This document shows, one piece after another, positions 12,061 to 24,929 of a stretch of 64,000 nt of DNA (positions are counted from its first letter, which is position 1; the number at the start of each line of letters is the position of its first letter). The stretch is from Setaria digitata (taxonomy: Eukaryota > Nematoda > Chromadorea > Rhabditida > Setariidae). The notes below the pieces were generated by a model that was not told where the DNA came from, made no database searches, and was given only the letters and a program-made list of their open reading frames with translations. Position numbers and translations under genes: made by a program. The stretch lies in contig RCAB01000082.1 in the NCBI GenBank assembly GCA_003640385.1, positions 122,771 to 186,770 on the forward strand, given 5' to 3'.

Positions 12061-15046
12061 GATTTTTATTCGGAATACCAACAAGAAGATTGATTCGTCA
12101 GTGAAAATTCATTTTTCATAGTATTTACGAATGACATACAATTCCAGCACTTGAAGTGTTATCTCACAATTCAAATTAAGAGAGGGAATGAAGTGCAGGC
12201 CATGAATATTTATAGATGGACATATCTTAGAGTTATTATCTTGCGATCAGAAGGATTGATAACATAACAGTGTAATCATTATCTAGATTTTTCAGCATTT
12301 GGGGAAAATAGTTCCATGAAATGAATTAGTTATACATAGACATTTTAACTTTGAGAATTTGGAAAGTGGTGTTGAATGGTGTACCGTGTGATATCTTCTC
12401 CTGCTAGGATGCGAAACCGAAAATACTCATAGGTTGTTTAAAAACTTTAGGAGCATTTACGGTTTAGCAACATAGCTGGACGTAAATTGGTGTTGGTACA
12501 TAACACTGAAAACCTAATCACCTATCGCTTATCATTCATATAAAAGAAGTAAAGCGATAAAAGTGTCAGTGGAAAGATAGTAATAGTTGGGAATTCGAAA
12601 AAGAATACACACAATTTCCCATGCTTGCTTTTTTTCTGCTCCGTTTGTCGTCGTTAAATAAAGGAAAAAATGAATAAAAAGATAAGTGTAACAAGATCAT
12701 GCAATAATAAAAATAATACTGATGAAAGATGGGAAATTGAGACAACTGAATGAATTTAAAATATTGCTGCAAAAAGAGAAATGAAACAAGTGAGTGATTG
12801 ATTATGCAGCCAGCTGATTGTAATATTTTGCAAAATTGCCAGGTAAAATAGGAATACGAAAAAAGAAAAACAAAAATAAGAACGAGCAATGAGCCCAGTG
12901 CAATGCACTGACAAAAATGATAACATTTTCTTGCTCACTGATAATTCCCAATGATTGGAGACGAAATAAATTTCGCTTAATTTAAATAGAAAATTTATAT
13001 ATACATGTCATTTTTACCAAATCGACAAATATATATTCTATATTCTTCCAATCATAGATTTATATATACATATATACATACAGAAATGTTACACTGTTAA
13101 ATGATTACAGATAAAAAATAAAAAAAAAAAGTTCATATTGATGAAAAAGGAGAAGATATGGGAAAAGTGATGGAGAAAAAAAAAAATAGGAAAAAGAAAG
13201 AAAAAATAAGCGAAAATGAATGGCCAACTATATGGGATAATGTTGTAAAAGAAGAATGAGAAATGGAGAGAGTTGGAATTTTTGAAATTTATTTTACTCT
13301 TCTAAGAGGAAAAAAGGATGAATGATTATGCAAAGATGTTATATAGCAACAGGTAGAAAAGAGTGACATATTAGAATTATTTTAAAAATGAAAAGTTGAA
13401 AATGAAAATTTGGGAAATATTGATTGGTTACAATTATGATGAGGAGGAGAAGAAAGAAGAGTAGGAAAAGTAGGAATAAATAAATAATAGTTTAAATTTT
13501 CTTTTACATTTTTTTTTTTTTTTCTTCTCTCAAATTTTCTTTCTTCTCTTCTTTGCTTTCAGTTTTTTGTTTTTTTTTTTTTTTTTTTGTTTTTTTTTCT
13601 CTTTTTTGATAAAATTATGAATAGATTAACGGAAAAATTCGAATATTTGATGCTTTAGTAAACAAAAAAAAAAAAAGGAATTTTTTTTCATTTATTGGCT
13701 GGTACTATTTTTTTTTCCATTTCTATGTCTTTAAAAATGGAAAGTGTGGAATGTGAGGAAAAAAAAAAAAGGAAAAAGTTTAATATTATGAAATTCTCAT
13801 AAACATTCATTCAGTTCTTTTTTTTTATTATTCAAACAAAAAAAAAAAAAGAAAATATAAAAATTAGATTTGATCAGAAAATGCATCATTCATATTCACA
13901 CATAATAATTAACATTTATCACATTTTCGGTGGTGAAATATTATTAATACCACTTTTTTTCTTTCTTCATAATTTTATGAATTTAATCATTGTGATCATA
14001 TATTAAATTTATTATATTCCAATGGGGAAGGAAGCAAAGAAGTGATCTGAAAGTGATCTGAGATAAAAATTGATCAATTTCAGACATTTTTTTGGATATT
14101 ATTTGATGTCAAAAGAGTTATATTTCAATAATTATTGTCAATTCCGGAGAAGCACAATATTGAACATGGCACTCTAACTGTTCAAGGCTTTTTCGTCACT
14201 TGTCTTAATGCCAGAAAACTTTGTAGCAATTAATAAATTAGTTTGTAATTTGAGAATTGAATTGAATTTTGTGGCTTTTTCATTAGGATGGTGGTTTACT
14301 CAAGAAATTGGCAGTACCTGATCATTTCAAAATTTCACTTCTGAAGGTTAAATTTTACAAATTGCACTTCTGAAAATAGCTAAGAAATTTTAGCATAAAA
14401 TGCTGTCTCTATAGCTGGGCAAGAAATGCTAGTGTCTAATCATTTTGAAATTATACTTCTGCGAGAGCAGGAAAATTCCATTTTTTTTATTTTTGTTTTT
14501 AAACTGTTTCTATTTTAATATTCATTTTTCATCTTTTTTGAATGATATAAATTAACAATTTTCATAAAATTCTTCAAAAGCAACGAATAATTCGAGTAAT
14601 TTTCGGAAAAATTCAGTCAGCTAATAAGGAAGGAGTAAAATTTATTGATGAATTTTATTAAAAATTTTTATCGTATATAAGGGCATCTATTTTGCACTTA
14701 ATAATTTTGATCAATTTCATTCTTCCAACTATGAAATTTTCATTTTCATTTATCTGTAAGTTTTCATTCTTTAATTGTAAAGAATAAATAAAGAAGCAAA
14801 TAAAAATAACTTTTTTATATATATGTAAAGAATTCGGTGCAATATAATAAAATTGAAAAATCGAAAATCTATGAGAGTGGATTATACTATAAAGTTTTGG
14901 ATTAAAAATACTCAAATGCTTTCCATGAATGAAAAAAAGATTTTTTTTTTCGACAATTCGCTGTAATTTTTCAATTACTTTTCCTTTTAATTTTTTTTTT
15001 TTTTTTTTTTTGTTTGAAATTCTAAAATTTTTAAGTTTTTCTCCTG
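12061..15046. other. intergenic, AT-rich, no gene seen
   Basis: This is long poly-A and poly-T dominated sequence (clear runs at about 13505-13600 and 14993-15012). The open frames at 12566-12938 and 14658-14915 on the minus strand are low-complexity Phe/Tyr/Leu/Ile runs with no domain and no matching exons. The 3' end should contain the promoter or trans-splice acceptor of the next gene. TTTTTAAG lies 12 nt upstream of its ATG. Confidence 0.6.
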
Positions 15047-16014
15047 ATGTTCACTTCATCGGTGGCAATACGTGGTGCGCTATTTCGTTCACGTAAGGCC
15101 ATACTTGATAGTATCATTCGGGCAAACGCTGGAAGGGTATGCTACTTTTATTAATTAAACCATTCATTTATTTATTATTGTAGTAATTTATGGTTATAAC
15201 CATTCCTAGTTATTGTTAGCATTTGAAATGTTTGGAAATTTTATTGAAAAATATTTTGATATTTCTTGGAAATTTTGAAGAGTCTGATTAATTTTTAAAA
15301 TCCAAAAATTTACATTTTATTGATTTAGGAAGCATAAATTGATTCAATTGGTATTTCTCGTTGATCTCATTTCATAATTAACTAAAATTCTTTCCAAAAA
15401 TTTAATTTTTATATTGTTGCCATTTTATGAGCTAAACCTTTTTAATGTTGTAATTAATAATATATTTATTTCTCAAAAAAAAAAAATTATATTTTGCTGC
15501 AGTTAAATTTGTTTTAGTTATTCACTCAAATTGATTCTACTACTAATTACCACGAACAGTAGCTCAGATTTGATAAAAATAGCTCAAGTCACGGAAGAAG
15601 AGTAATTTCACATTTCTAAATCTGTATATAGTTATTTTATTCCTAAAACATTTTTAATTGAGTTGTTGGTTAAAATTTTGAATCGTGAAAAATACATAAT
15701 TTAACATCTTTAAAAAATCATTTCCTTTTTTTTTGATAAAAAATATATACTTTAGCTTTTTAAATGAATTAGATTTAAAAAAAAACTGACAAATAAGATT
15801 ATGATAACTATTTAAATACATCAACAAATAAATTAATGTTCAGAATTTTTTGTAGCAGTAAATTTTTTCTTTCTTTCTGGTTCAAATACAAAAAAAAAAA
15901 AATCAAACTTTTTCTTTTAAGCAGGATTTCCTACGGTTCGGGAGAAGTAATTCAAATGACTATGATCGACAACTGATAACATCAGCAATCCTTACACCAG
16001 TTCATTTGGAATAA
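15047..16014 (+). CDS. flp-23: FMRFamide-like neuropeptide precursor, FLP-23-like (single DFLRFG-R peptide)
   Basis: There are two exons, 15047-15136 (30 codons) and 15925-16014 (29 codons plus stop). They join in phase 0 across a 788-nt intron with GTATGC donor and TTTTAAGCAG acceptor. The predicted protein is 59 residues. The junction creates AGRDFLRFGRSN. FLRFG followed by Arg is the processing signature of an amidated FLRFamide: the glycine donates the amide after cleavage at basic residues. An upstream RSRK offers another basic cleavage site, so the mature peptide may be DFLRF-amide or a longer form beginning AILDSII. The DFLRFG ending is, as far as I recall, that of nematode FLP-23 peptides. 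The tail SNSNDYDRQLITSAILTPVH is of unknown role. The ATG lies 12 nt after a possible SL trans-splice acceptor. No classical signal peptide is visible: the N-terminus MFTSSVAIRGALFRSRK is short and basic. A 5' exon supplying one could be missing, since the frame is open upstream of the ATG back to TTTTTAAG. Expected role: secreted modulator from neurons. Confidence 0.62.
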
Positions 16015-17559
16015 TTCTCGAAATTTTGAAAATTTCTCAGTAAATATTATCTATTAAATGTTATCTGCGCTTATTTTAATGATAATGTTAATAAAATTAT
16101 GAAAATATGCAGAAGAAAACATGTCAAATCAGTTTTTTTTTAAATTAATGATGATAAAGGTGATAATATGCAAAAATTTATTCAAATACTTCTAGTTTGC
16201 CAATTTATTTCATTTCCTTTTTCTATTCAACTTATTTAATTTACTCAAATTGAAAATTTTCAATTTAACATCTGTTTCTGCCATTCATCCAACAAGCATG
16301 TATACAAATTTCAAAAATTCACTTTCTTCATCGCATCATCTATTTTTGGTGATTTTAAATTCTTCCATCGATTTAGTCAGTGGATTAAATTAGTCAACAT
16401 AAATTAAAACTATCTGTATAGCAAAAGGAAATGAAAAAATTTTGCAAAAATAATTGCTTTTTTTTCCATCGAGGATCTCAATTGTCAACTTCAGAATTTA
16501 ATGTTTTGTTCTTCAATGCAATCCTTTTTTTCTTTTTGTTTTACGAATTAAAAAAGGGAAAAGTGACGAAGATTTCTATTATTTTTCTTCTTATCTTTAT
16601 CTGCTTATAATATCGTTCACTATTTTGAATATTTGATGGAAAACAAAGGTAAAAGCACTTAATTATATTCTACAGATTGAGATAATCGAATGATCATATG
16701 GAAGAAATCAGTCTGAATGCTTGAAAGAAACCGGTAGCCGAATTCATTTTACTTCTTCTTCTGTTGTTTCTATCCGAAAGTGGAGCGGAAAATTATCAGT
16801 CGATAATTTTAAATGCTTCATAGTGATTTTCTAGTAGAATCAAGAAAGTACTATTCAAATAAGTGAATTATTTCCAAGTTTCAAATTTTATTGAAATTTG
16901 GAAATAATTCATTTATTTGAACAATCACAAATCAGAATACTTTGAAAAAAAAAAAAAAAAAAATGCATATATTGAGGAGTTAGAATTTGTTTGAGCGGAC
17001 AATATATACAAAGAAAGAAATTAAACTTTGCTGGGAATACGAATATTACCAGCTACTAATATAATACTGATATACTACTGATCATTCGTTATCAGTAGAT
17101 TGTAATAGATTGATATCAGTGATAATAACATAACATGGAATGAATACAGAATTCACAAAATGATGAGGGTAAACTGAAGATGAGGGAAAATTGAAACATG
17201 GCTGATGATACGATAGCAGAATTTTGAATTACTGAAATTACTGAAATTCAAAATTATGTCAATTTTATATTCACTTCAACGCGTGGGAATGTATGAATCT
17301 TGTTAGTAAATTTTCAAAATTTTCTCCTTTATTGAAAATTATCACAAAAAAGTATGAAATGAATGATAATAAAAAATATAAAAACTTGCAAAATGAAAAA
17401 ATAGAGAACTGGGAATTTTAAAGTAATTTAGAAATAAAATCTCCAAGGAATGATGAGAATGATAAGGTACAGTCAAATGATATGTACAATCAATGATAAT
17501 GCACTAATAGTTTAAATGGAGCACAGGTGAAAGTTATAAAATTAATGCCTCTAAAATAA
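16015..17559. other. intergenic, AT-rich, no gene seen
   Basis: Between the convergent flp-like gene and the minus-strand gene I find only AT-rich sequence with short poly-A runs, such as that at 16945-16963. One imperfect inverted repeat is visible around 16855-16920: CAAATAAGTGAATTATTTCC is answered by GGAAATAATTCATTTATTTG. No polyadenylation signal can be assigned with confidence. Confidence 0.5.
16855..16922. repeat. imperfect inverted repeat (hairpin)
   Basis: The left arm ATTCAAATAAGTGAATTATT with following TCCAAGTTTCAAATTT is mirrored by AAATTTGGAAATAATTCATT and TATTTGAAC on the right. The arms are roughly 30 nt with mismatches and a short centre (TATTG). It could form a hairpin RNA or be a remnant of a small inverted-repeat element. 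No coding content was seen. Confidence 0.5.
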
Positions 17560-20500
17560 TTATCCAAAATTTGGATGACTAGTTGATGGTAATTGATAAA
17601 GATATGCTTGTGGCTCATTTTCATCATTTGTTCGATTAAATCGCAATCCGTATGCACGTAAAATTTGGCCCACATAATGTTCAATTTTAATTTGTTGCCT
17701 ATAATTACAATATTTAAATGATAGTAATAATAATAATTAATAATAATAATAATAACAATGATGACAGAAATTAATAGAAATAATAATTGTTCTAATAAAT
17801 ATTTAGAATATTTTATTATATCATTAAAATATATGTGCTCTTTTATCCTTTTGTTTTACTTACATAAAGCTTAGCTTTCAGTTTATTGATAGAAATCTGA
17901 CAAAGTTCTAAATAATTGAAAATTTAAATGCAACTATCACAAATGAATATGTTAATAATGTCAGTTTTATGTCTCCTTTCATTTTTACCACTCAACGAAA
18001 TGCAGTTATTTTTACATTTAAAAAAAAATATATATATAAGTTGTAATAAATCTTTAAATTTAAAATTCAGCAATATTAAAGGAAAATAGACAATAAAAAA
18101 AAAGTGGAACGTGCACGTTAAGACAAGGAAAAATAAAATAAAAATAAGTTGAAAACTTACGCATCACGAAATTTATCGTTTGGCAAAGCGCCTACACGTG
18201 GCAAGGTAGTTTTTTTGAATGAAGCTGTTGGAGGATGATTAGATGTAGCATCGGTTAAGGATTCAGAAGCATTTCCGGTTGTCGTTGATGATGATGGCTT
18301 CAGTGATGAGAATTCTGCATGATTTTCGGAAGATGACTTTAGGCTATTTTCGGATGACTGTAACGGACGTGGTGGATGATAATGCAGAGAAAGAACTAAT
18401 GGCTTATCTTCTAACGGTCGTAAGTGATTGCAAATGCTAAATTTCGACCAGTATACTTCACGTGGATCCGTTGTTGGTGGCATCAGTATTGCATTCTGAT
18501 CAGGAACAGGTGGTAGCTAGAAGGAAAGAATTAGATTAGAATTGAATTCAATTACTAAACATATAAAATGGATAAAGGAACAAATAAGTAAATATATAAA
18601 TGTTTGTCATTTATATTTATTAGAGAAAATAAGAATGATTAAATCTGAAATGAATTCGAATTGGAAGCATTTGCATAATCATATTGCATAAAAAGATAAA
18701 ATTGGAAAAGTTAGCTGTTTAATTTCGCACCTAAATTGCATTGAAATTAATCAGAAATTTATAATAAAATACTCGAATTGAAAGTTTCAAATTTCAGTAT
18801 GCTGTAATAAAGAGAATTTGTGAAGAAAGTAAACTGATATTGAAAAAAATTAACAATGGACACATTTTGTGGCAATCTTTTTTAATTAATATTCTAGCGA
18901 TGATAACATGATAAAAAAAAAAAAGTGAAAGAATACGTAGTATAATTTTACTCATTTAGTGATATGAAGAAGAAGTCTAAATTTGTGTTGTCCTGCAATT
19001 TTTGCTACTCTTCTTTTTTGTTAAATTAAAAAGAGAAACTTTATCAGTAATTTTTTTTTCTGTTAAATTAAAAAAAAAAAGAAGAAAAGGAAACTTTATC
19101 AGTAAATTTTCTTTTTTTTTGTGCAAAATTCTTTTAAAAGAATTTTTTTCGAATAATTAAATTAATAATTTTTGTTTTCCCTAATCTTTCCCTTCATGCT
19201 TTTTTCATTGCAAACAACTTCTCGACTGCAGAAAATGAAAGAATTTATTTTTATTTCGAGAAAAATTTAAATTTACGGAGCAAATTGCGGTTGTTAACGG
19301 TCCGTGAAACATTGCCGGATGCAACCAATTCGGTCGCTCCTCGGCATTCAGAATTTCATCAACGCTAACAGCCATAGCATGAAGTAATTCAGCGCGTTCA
19401 ATCGTACGATCCGTTTTTGGTTGCCAGGGATCATCCAACGAAAAATATCTTTAAATTTAGAATTAATTAATTAGCAATTCAATTTGAGGAAAGAATGTTT
19501 TTGGATGTGAATTTGATAATTTATTTTTTAATGATACAAAGGATGTAGTGTCTTTCAATATTTATTTCCAGTCATCTTTTTTTTTTTTTTTTTTTTTTCA
19601 TTTTAGATAGCACTAATGAAAAAATTAATGAACAGTTTCAAAGTGGAAAATATTTCCAGATTTAGTAATATCAACAAAAAAATTAATTAAGAAGAAAGAG
19701 ATCATCTAACAGAAAATGCCTTTAGAAAATTTATAATATTACTGAAAAAGTTAGCAATTTCATAATGGAAAGCATTCTTTGATTTCAAATTAATAATATC
19801 GACAAGAAAATTAATTAAGAACTCCCGAAAACTAAAAATTAATTAACAATTTTAGAATGTTGAGAAATGTACCCGCATTTATGTAAATGTATATACGAAA
19901 AAAAGTGGCTGCATTTTTCTATCAAAATTCCATAACAAAAATACAAATTTATAAAATATTATTGAAAGAGTGAAAATGAAGAAGTTGTCGAAATAACAAT
20001 TTTGGAATTTTGAAATAATTTTATTCGCCATTTTTTTTTTGCTTATGAAAATATTACAAACAAAAAAATAAATTTACATACTAGAGTGTAGAAGATAAGA
20101 ATTTAAAGAGTTACTTCTTTATAGTACGCAAAATTTATTTTCACGTATACAATTCTCACGTGCGTGATCTTTATGATGTACGCCGTATTTATTTACTTAT
20201 TTCATTGTAATTTCTAAGAAAACCATTATTTCTCCTGTCCAATAATCCATCTTTAAAGCTTAGTATTAGAAACATAAGTAAAGTATTTTTGAGAAATTCT
20301 TAAAAAAAAAAAAAAAAAAGTCGTGATTAACATTATATTAATGAGTAGTAAGTAAATCACTTCAGTAATAATCACTAAACATATCAAATATGCAGGTTGA
20401 ACATAGAGAAAAGTAGCAACATATTACAATTATTAGTGTTTTTAATTAATTAAAGTATTAATTCTTCTCTTCTACACTAATTGATTAGATGATATACATT

Positions 20501-21683
20501 GGCTTCATTTTGTTTTTTTTTTTTGCTTGATTTCTAATCTGTAATATTTATCATTTTTGTCAAATTTTTTTTTTTTGTTAACAATGTATTGGCTCCATAT
20601 TGATCTTCGAGTAATTTCTAATTTTTATTTTTTTATTTTTTTTTTTTTTCAACCAATCTTCATTGATTTTGTTAAAAAGGAAAGGCAAGAAGTAATAATA
20701 GATAATCCAGGAGTTTGTGAGTTGACGAAGAGTTCTATAAATGATGTTGGAATGATTCCTGGAACAGCTTTAAATTTATTCAAAAAAAAAAATTTCTCTG
20801 CTTTATTTCTTTCCCTTCTCAGTTCATTTCTATAAATATTTCAAATTTTTAATTTATTCTTAGCACAATAAACAATTATCATACTTCATATACAATACAT
20901 GAAGCCGATGAATGGCGTCTTCTATTCTTTTCGATTTTTCGGCGCTTTGCATTTCTTCGTTCTTTAACATTTCTTCAAATTTCCCAAGCTAGAATAAATA
21001 AATGATTTCTCACGTTTTGCCTCTTTTTTTTTTCATCTAATTAGTAATAAAAAACAACTTTGCTGGATAAAATTCATTAAGTTTAAAGAAATTTATTTCA
21101 TATTCATTTTAAATTTGATTATTTTTAGTCTTATAATATTTTTTTCATTTGATTTCTTTGTTGAAAAAATTCACTTATGTTCGCCTAGATTTTTATAATT
21201 ATAGAATTAGAAGAATTTATGCACATAATTAATCAAATAATAATATCGAAAGAACAGAAACAAAGTTAAACTTTTAATTCGAAATTTTAATAGACTTTTG
21301 AATTGAGTTTTTTTTTTTAGCGCAAGCATTTTCATTTCTGTTAAAATACTGTTGATTTACAAATTTTTACCAACATTTAAGTGATCAGTTAACATCATTG
21401 AACATTTTAAAATACATGATATGATTCATTTATTTCAGTTATTTCATTGTTATAAACTAATCAAAATTTGAAATTAATTAATCAAAAAAAAAAAGTACCT
21501 AATAACTAGCAACGACAAAGACCAAAAAATTATGCTCGACTAAAGCGGTAATGTTCATCAAATTAAAAATAATCGCGAAAAATTTTGCCAGGTAAATAAA
21601 ATTGGTAGATTTACCTCGCATTTTTTCTTCCTCCTTTGCACCACATATTGGCGCCACTCATTTCTTTTCCTTTTCTTTGTGTC
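17560..21683 (-). CDS. unrecognised conserved-looking multi-exon gene (5' end uncertain)
   Basis: Five exons join in one frame on the minus strand: 21683-21615, 20988-20885, 19448-19277, 18516-18161 and 17698-17560 (stop at 17562-17560). All phases match and four acceptors end in TAG or AAG. The 5' exon reads as a very basic segment (NEWRQYVVQRRKKKCE) with a weak AAAAG acceptor, so the true start is probably further upstream or mis-assigned. Next come a predicted helical segment (LGKFEEMLKNEEMQSAEKSK), FSLDDPWQPKTDRTIERAEL, HAMAVSVDEI, ERPNWLHPAMFHGPLTTAIC, then VYWSKFSICNHLRPLEDKPL with VLSLHYHPPRPL, a Ser/Thr-rich linker, and a C-terminal KIEHYVGQILRAYGLRFNR ending HPNFG. Composition and splice quality strongly suggest a real gene. 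The basic, acidic and Ser-rich layout would suit a nuclear protein, but no family is recognised and I assign no function. About 279 codons are visible. Confidence 0.68.
20641..20785. other. isolated coding-like open stretch in an intron of the minus-strand gene
   Basis: On the plus strand it reads FIDFVKKERQEVIIDNPGVC and then ELTKSSINDVGMIPGTALNL. The minus strand is also open over the same bases (VPGIIPTSFIELFVNSQTPG). The base composition is less AT-biased than the flanks. No convincing splice acceptor is seen on the plus strand (poly-T then CAACCAATC without AG), and on the minus strand only a weak TTTAAAG. It may be an unspliced alternative exon, a pseudogene fragment or chance. Confidence 0.2.
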
Positions 21684-22080
21684 CTTTTAGTTCTTATTGT
21701 TTATTGTTTTTTTTTTTCAAGTAACAATTGAAGTATATAATTAAAAAATTTAATGATTATGAATTGTTTAAAACAGAACCTAAATCCTTCTAATACACAT
21801 AAACTTTTTTTCGTAAGCAGTGAGAGAAAGGGGGAAGAAAAAAACTTCAGTGAATTTAAATTAAAAGAGCAATGAAGAAGTGAAAATGAAATGAAAAAAA
21901 AAAAAATTTCTGAAACAAATAAAAGGGGAATATTATAATGCAAAAGAAAACCATTTGTAGTTTATTTTTAAAGAAATTGGTCGTTTTCCTCTTTCATTGA
22001 ATGATTTGTTAATTCCTTTTTTTTTTTTTTTCTAATTATACAAATGAAACATTTAATATTTTCAATTTATTTGTAGTTTT

Positions 22081-24767
22081 ATGATGAAACCAAATGGTCA
22101 TGTCACATTGATTATCGGAATTTTCACAATACCTTTTCTGCAATGTAATAAATTTTATACAGTCACTCTTTTGTATTATTTTCCTTTCTAAAAAATATTA
22201 CCCGTAATTTTTTTCAGTCATATTTTACACTTTCATTACCTGTAATTAATTAATGTAATTAGAAAAAGTTGATAGAAGAAAATTTGTATTTTCAAGTTTC
22301 ATGTATTGCAACATCAGAGTTTCCGGATATCATACCTGTCTGGGGTACAATACCTGTTGCGAGAAGGAATGATACGATAACTACAGATGAAGAATCATTG
22401 ATAACTGAAGAAGCAATCGATAAGACTCTAAATTATATGAATTTAAGTAATTTAGAGGAAAATGGAACAACATATTCGCCAAGTAATTTAATTAATTATT
22501 ATTAAAACGGTAAATACGTTAGATAAATGACAAAGAGAAAACTATAATTAATACGAGAGAAAAAAACAAAAAAGTTTTCTTCATAGTCATTTTACCAGCT
22601 CTAAAATTTAACAGGTCATAAAGTAAGAATTTTTTTGAGATAAATAAAGCAATTAATCAGTTAAAGAAATTTAAAGAAATTTTGATTAATTAGCTTTACA
22701 ATCAAAGTTTTTCCCGAAAAGCTATTTGTGCAATTCATTTCGAATTAACATTTGAATATTGAAATAAGGTGCATATTTCAAAATAGAGCATCAATAATTT
22801 ATACTTTGATTGCATGGTTAGAGGAATTTGCCAGCTACACTGGATTGATTATCAGTGAATTAATTTGATTAACGGCTGATAATTATTAGTAAGCAAGTGA
22901 ATAAATCTGATGTAAATTTTTCTTTGGTCATAATAAATTCTCTTCATTAAAGCAATTTAATTCTGCTCCCCCATAATTTGTTTAATTCGTTCTGTTGTAT
23001 TTTAAAATCTAGACTTTTTTCTCCTAAGTTTTTTTTTTTTTTTTTAATTCAAATAATTTGATGATTCGTTAGCCACTGATAAAAAAAAGTAGAATTAAAT
23101 TTTTTTATTTTTATTTATTTTTTATAGGTTCACCAAAATTTGACGAAAGCACAAATGGAACGAAAATGAAAATAGAAACTACTGATGGTATTCTCACACC
23201 TTAATATTTCAAGCAATGAAATAATTTTCATGCGGGCTTTCTTCATATTTCCTAATGATTTCTTTTAATCAGTTCGATTTTCGGGTTTTCAATTATGCCA
23301 CTTTATGATTTCTTGCTATCGTGCATTAGAAGGAATTTTATTTGTCGCTGTTTCCACTTTTCTGTTTGAAATTAAATAAAATCAAATGAATGCAAAACTG
23401 TAAATTCAATAAATATTTAATTTCATTTATATTAATCAATTCTTCAAAAACTGATTTGATTTATTTATTGGGTTTATCATTATCACTTTAAAGTATAAAA
23501 TATCTGTTAAATAGCAGTACGCTTAAAAATGCAGAAATTGATTTAAATTATTATTATTTTGGTTTAAAAATTATTCCAATTTCGGAAATAAGCAAAACAC
23601 GTTCAACTGCTACTTACATTCTTGGTGTGATTTAAGTTCACCATTTCAAATTATCTGAACAAATTATAAATTATTTTCAAATTTGTTCTTGCTAATTACT
23701 TGTTCAAATTATTTATTTAGATTCCCGAAAATTTTATCAATCTACAAACCGGAGAAAATCAGAAATTAGTAAGAGCAATTCATTTTCCTTTTTTATCGCA
23801 GTTTTCTCAAAGTTGAATTCATGGGCGAAATATTCTTTAATTTCATGGCAATTAATAAAAGTAGTAATTAGTGTAGGAAGTTTTCGCTCCTACAATCGTT
23901 CATTTAGCTTTCTTGTCACTTTTTTTCAAGCAACAGAAAATTATTACTTATAGATTCACTCTCGTCCTGCTAATTAAATTATTTATCATTTGAAAAAGCT
24001 AGAGTAAATTCAATTATTGAGTATTTTATCTTTTTTTTTTTTCACTCTTGCTGAATTAGTTTCTCCAGTAAATCAAATTTTAGGCGAAACGAGCAAGAAG
24101 CATCCAATTACAAAATTACCAAATGGTTTGCTTTAATCTCTTCATTTTTTTTTTTTCAGTAAAAATTATTAAATAAAATTCTTGTTGAAAATCATTTGAC
24201 ATACATATAAAAGAACTTTCCTTATCAGTTATCATTCACTTGTGAATTTTTCGTTCTGTCCCATTTAAAATTCAATGAAACGTCGGATTTGACGAATAAT
24301 CGCACTATAAATCAAACAGTCAAAGGCCAAATGAAAAAACACACAGTGAAACAATTGGAAGAGTATGAAGGTTAAAAAAAATTTATTAAAAATTAATGAA
24401 TAATTGCATCGATAGAAACTTTTTCAATTGAACTTTATCATAATGTGGAGTATTAGAATTTCTCATCACTAATAAACTCAAACAAATGTGTAAATTCCAC
24501 TATTAACTGTGACTAATTGATAAGAGTGGAAAATTTTTTCCGAAATATTTCAGAGTAATAGTTAAACTTTTTGAACGTACGAAAACGCAGATCAGAAGTT
24601 CAACAGCTTATCTTATCATATGACATCTTATCTTATCATTATTGCTTATTTTAGGTGGGACAAAATTGCTAAAAGTTATGATTCTCAGTGCAATTAGTGG
24701 TGCAATAGCTTGCTTCATCATTTTTTCACTTGCATTTTTCGGTGTAATATTTCCTTCCACTGTATGA
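22081..24767 (+). CDS. small secreted/type I single-pass membrane protein, unknown family
   Basis: Exons: 22081-22144, 22297-22482, 23128-23187, 23721-23768, 24084-24125, about 24220-24370, and 24655-24767. The ATG opens a good signal peptide (NGHVTLIIGIFTIPFLQ). The ectodomain contains SCIATSEFPDIIPVWGTIPV, is rich in Thr/Asn/Ser/Glu, and carries several N-glycosylation sequons (NDT, NLS, NGT, NRT, NQT). The last exon encodes a membrane span (MILSAISGAIACFIIFSLAF), followed by FGVIFPSTV and TGA, so there is almost no cytoplasmic tail. Internal exons of 60, 48 and 42 nt are all phase 1 to phase 1. The join into the sixth exon is unresolved: the readable frame (TSDLTNNRTINQTVKGQMKK) lacks a phase-1 acceptor, so a small exon may be missing. 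The gene is divergent from the minus-strand gene at 21683. The family is not recognised. The product could be a cell-surface or GPI-like protein. Confidence 0.6.
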
Positions 24768-24923
24768 TAAGCGATCAGTGATTTGATATTCAATGAATGT
24801 TAAATTTTGCCGATGCTTACAGGCTTTCCTTCCCGTTTTAGTGGTACGGTTCATTTCTGGATATACCATACGTCGTCACTGAGATAATTTACTAATATGT
24901 ATTATAAATAAGAGAATTTTTGA

Positions 24924-24929
24924 AATAAA
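24924..24929 (+). other. polyadenylation signal AATAAA of the membrane-protein gene
   Basis: A perfect AATAAA in GAAATAAAAG lies 157 nt after the stop codon of the upstream gene, in the right orientation. Confidence 0.5.

Noticed and set aside
21650..21683. Alternative start MSGANMWCKGGRKNA in the first exon of the minus-strand gene
   Set aside because: This frame hits a stop soon after splicing to the next exon, whereas the basic frame stays open.
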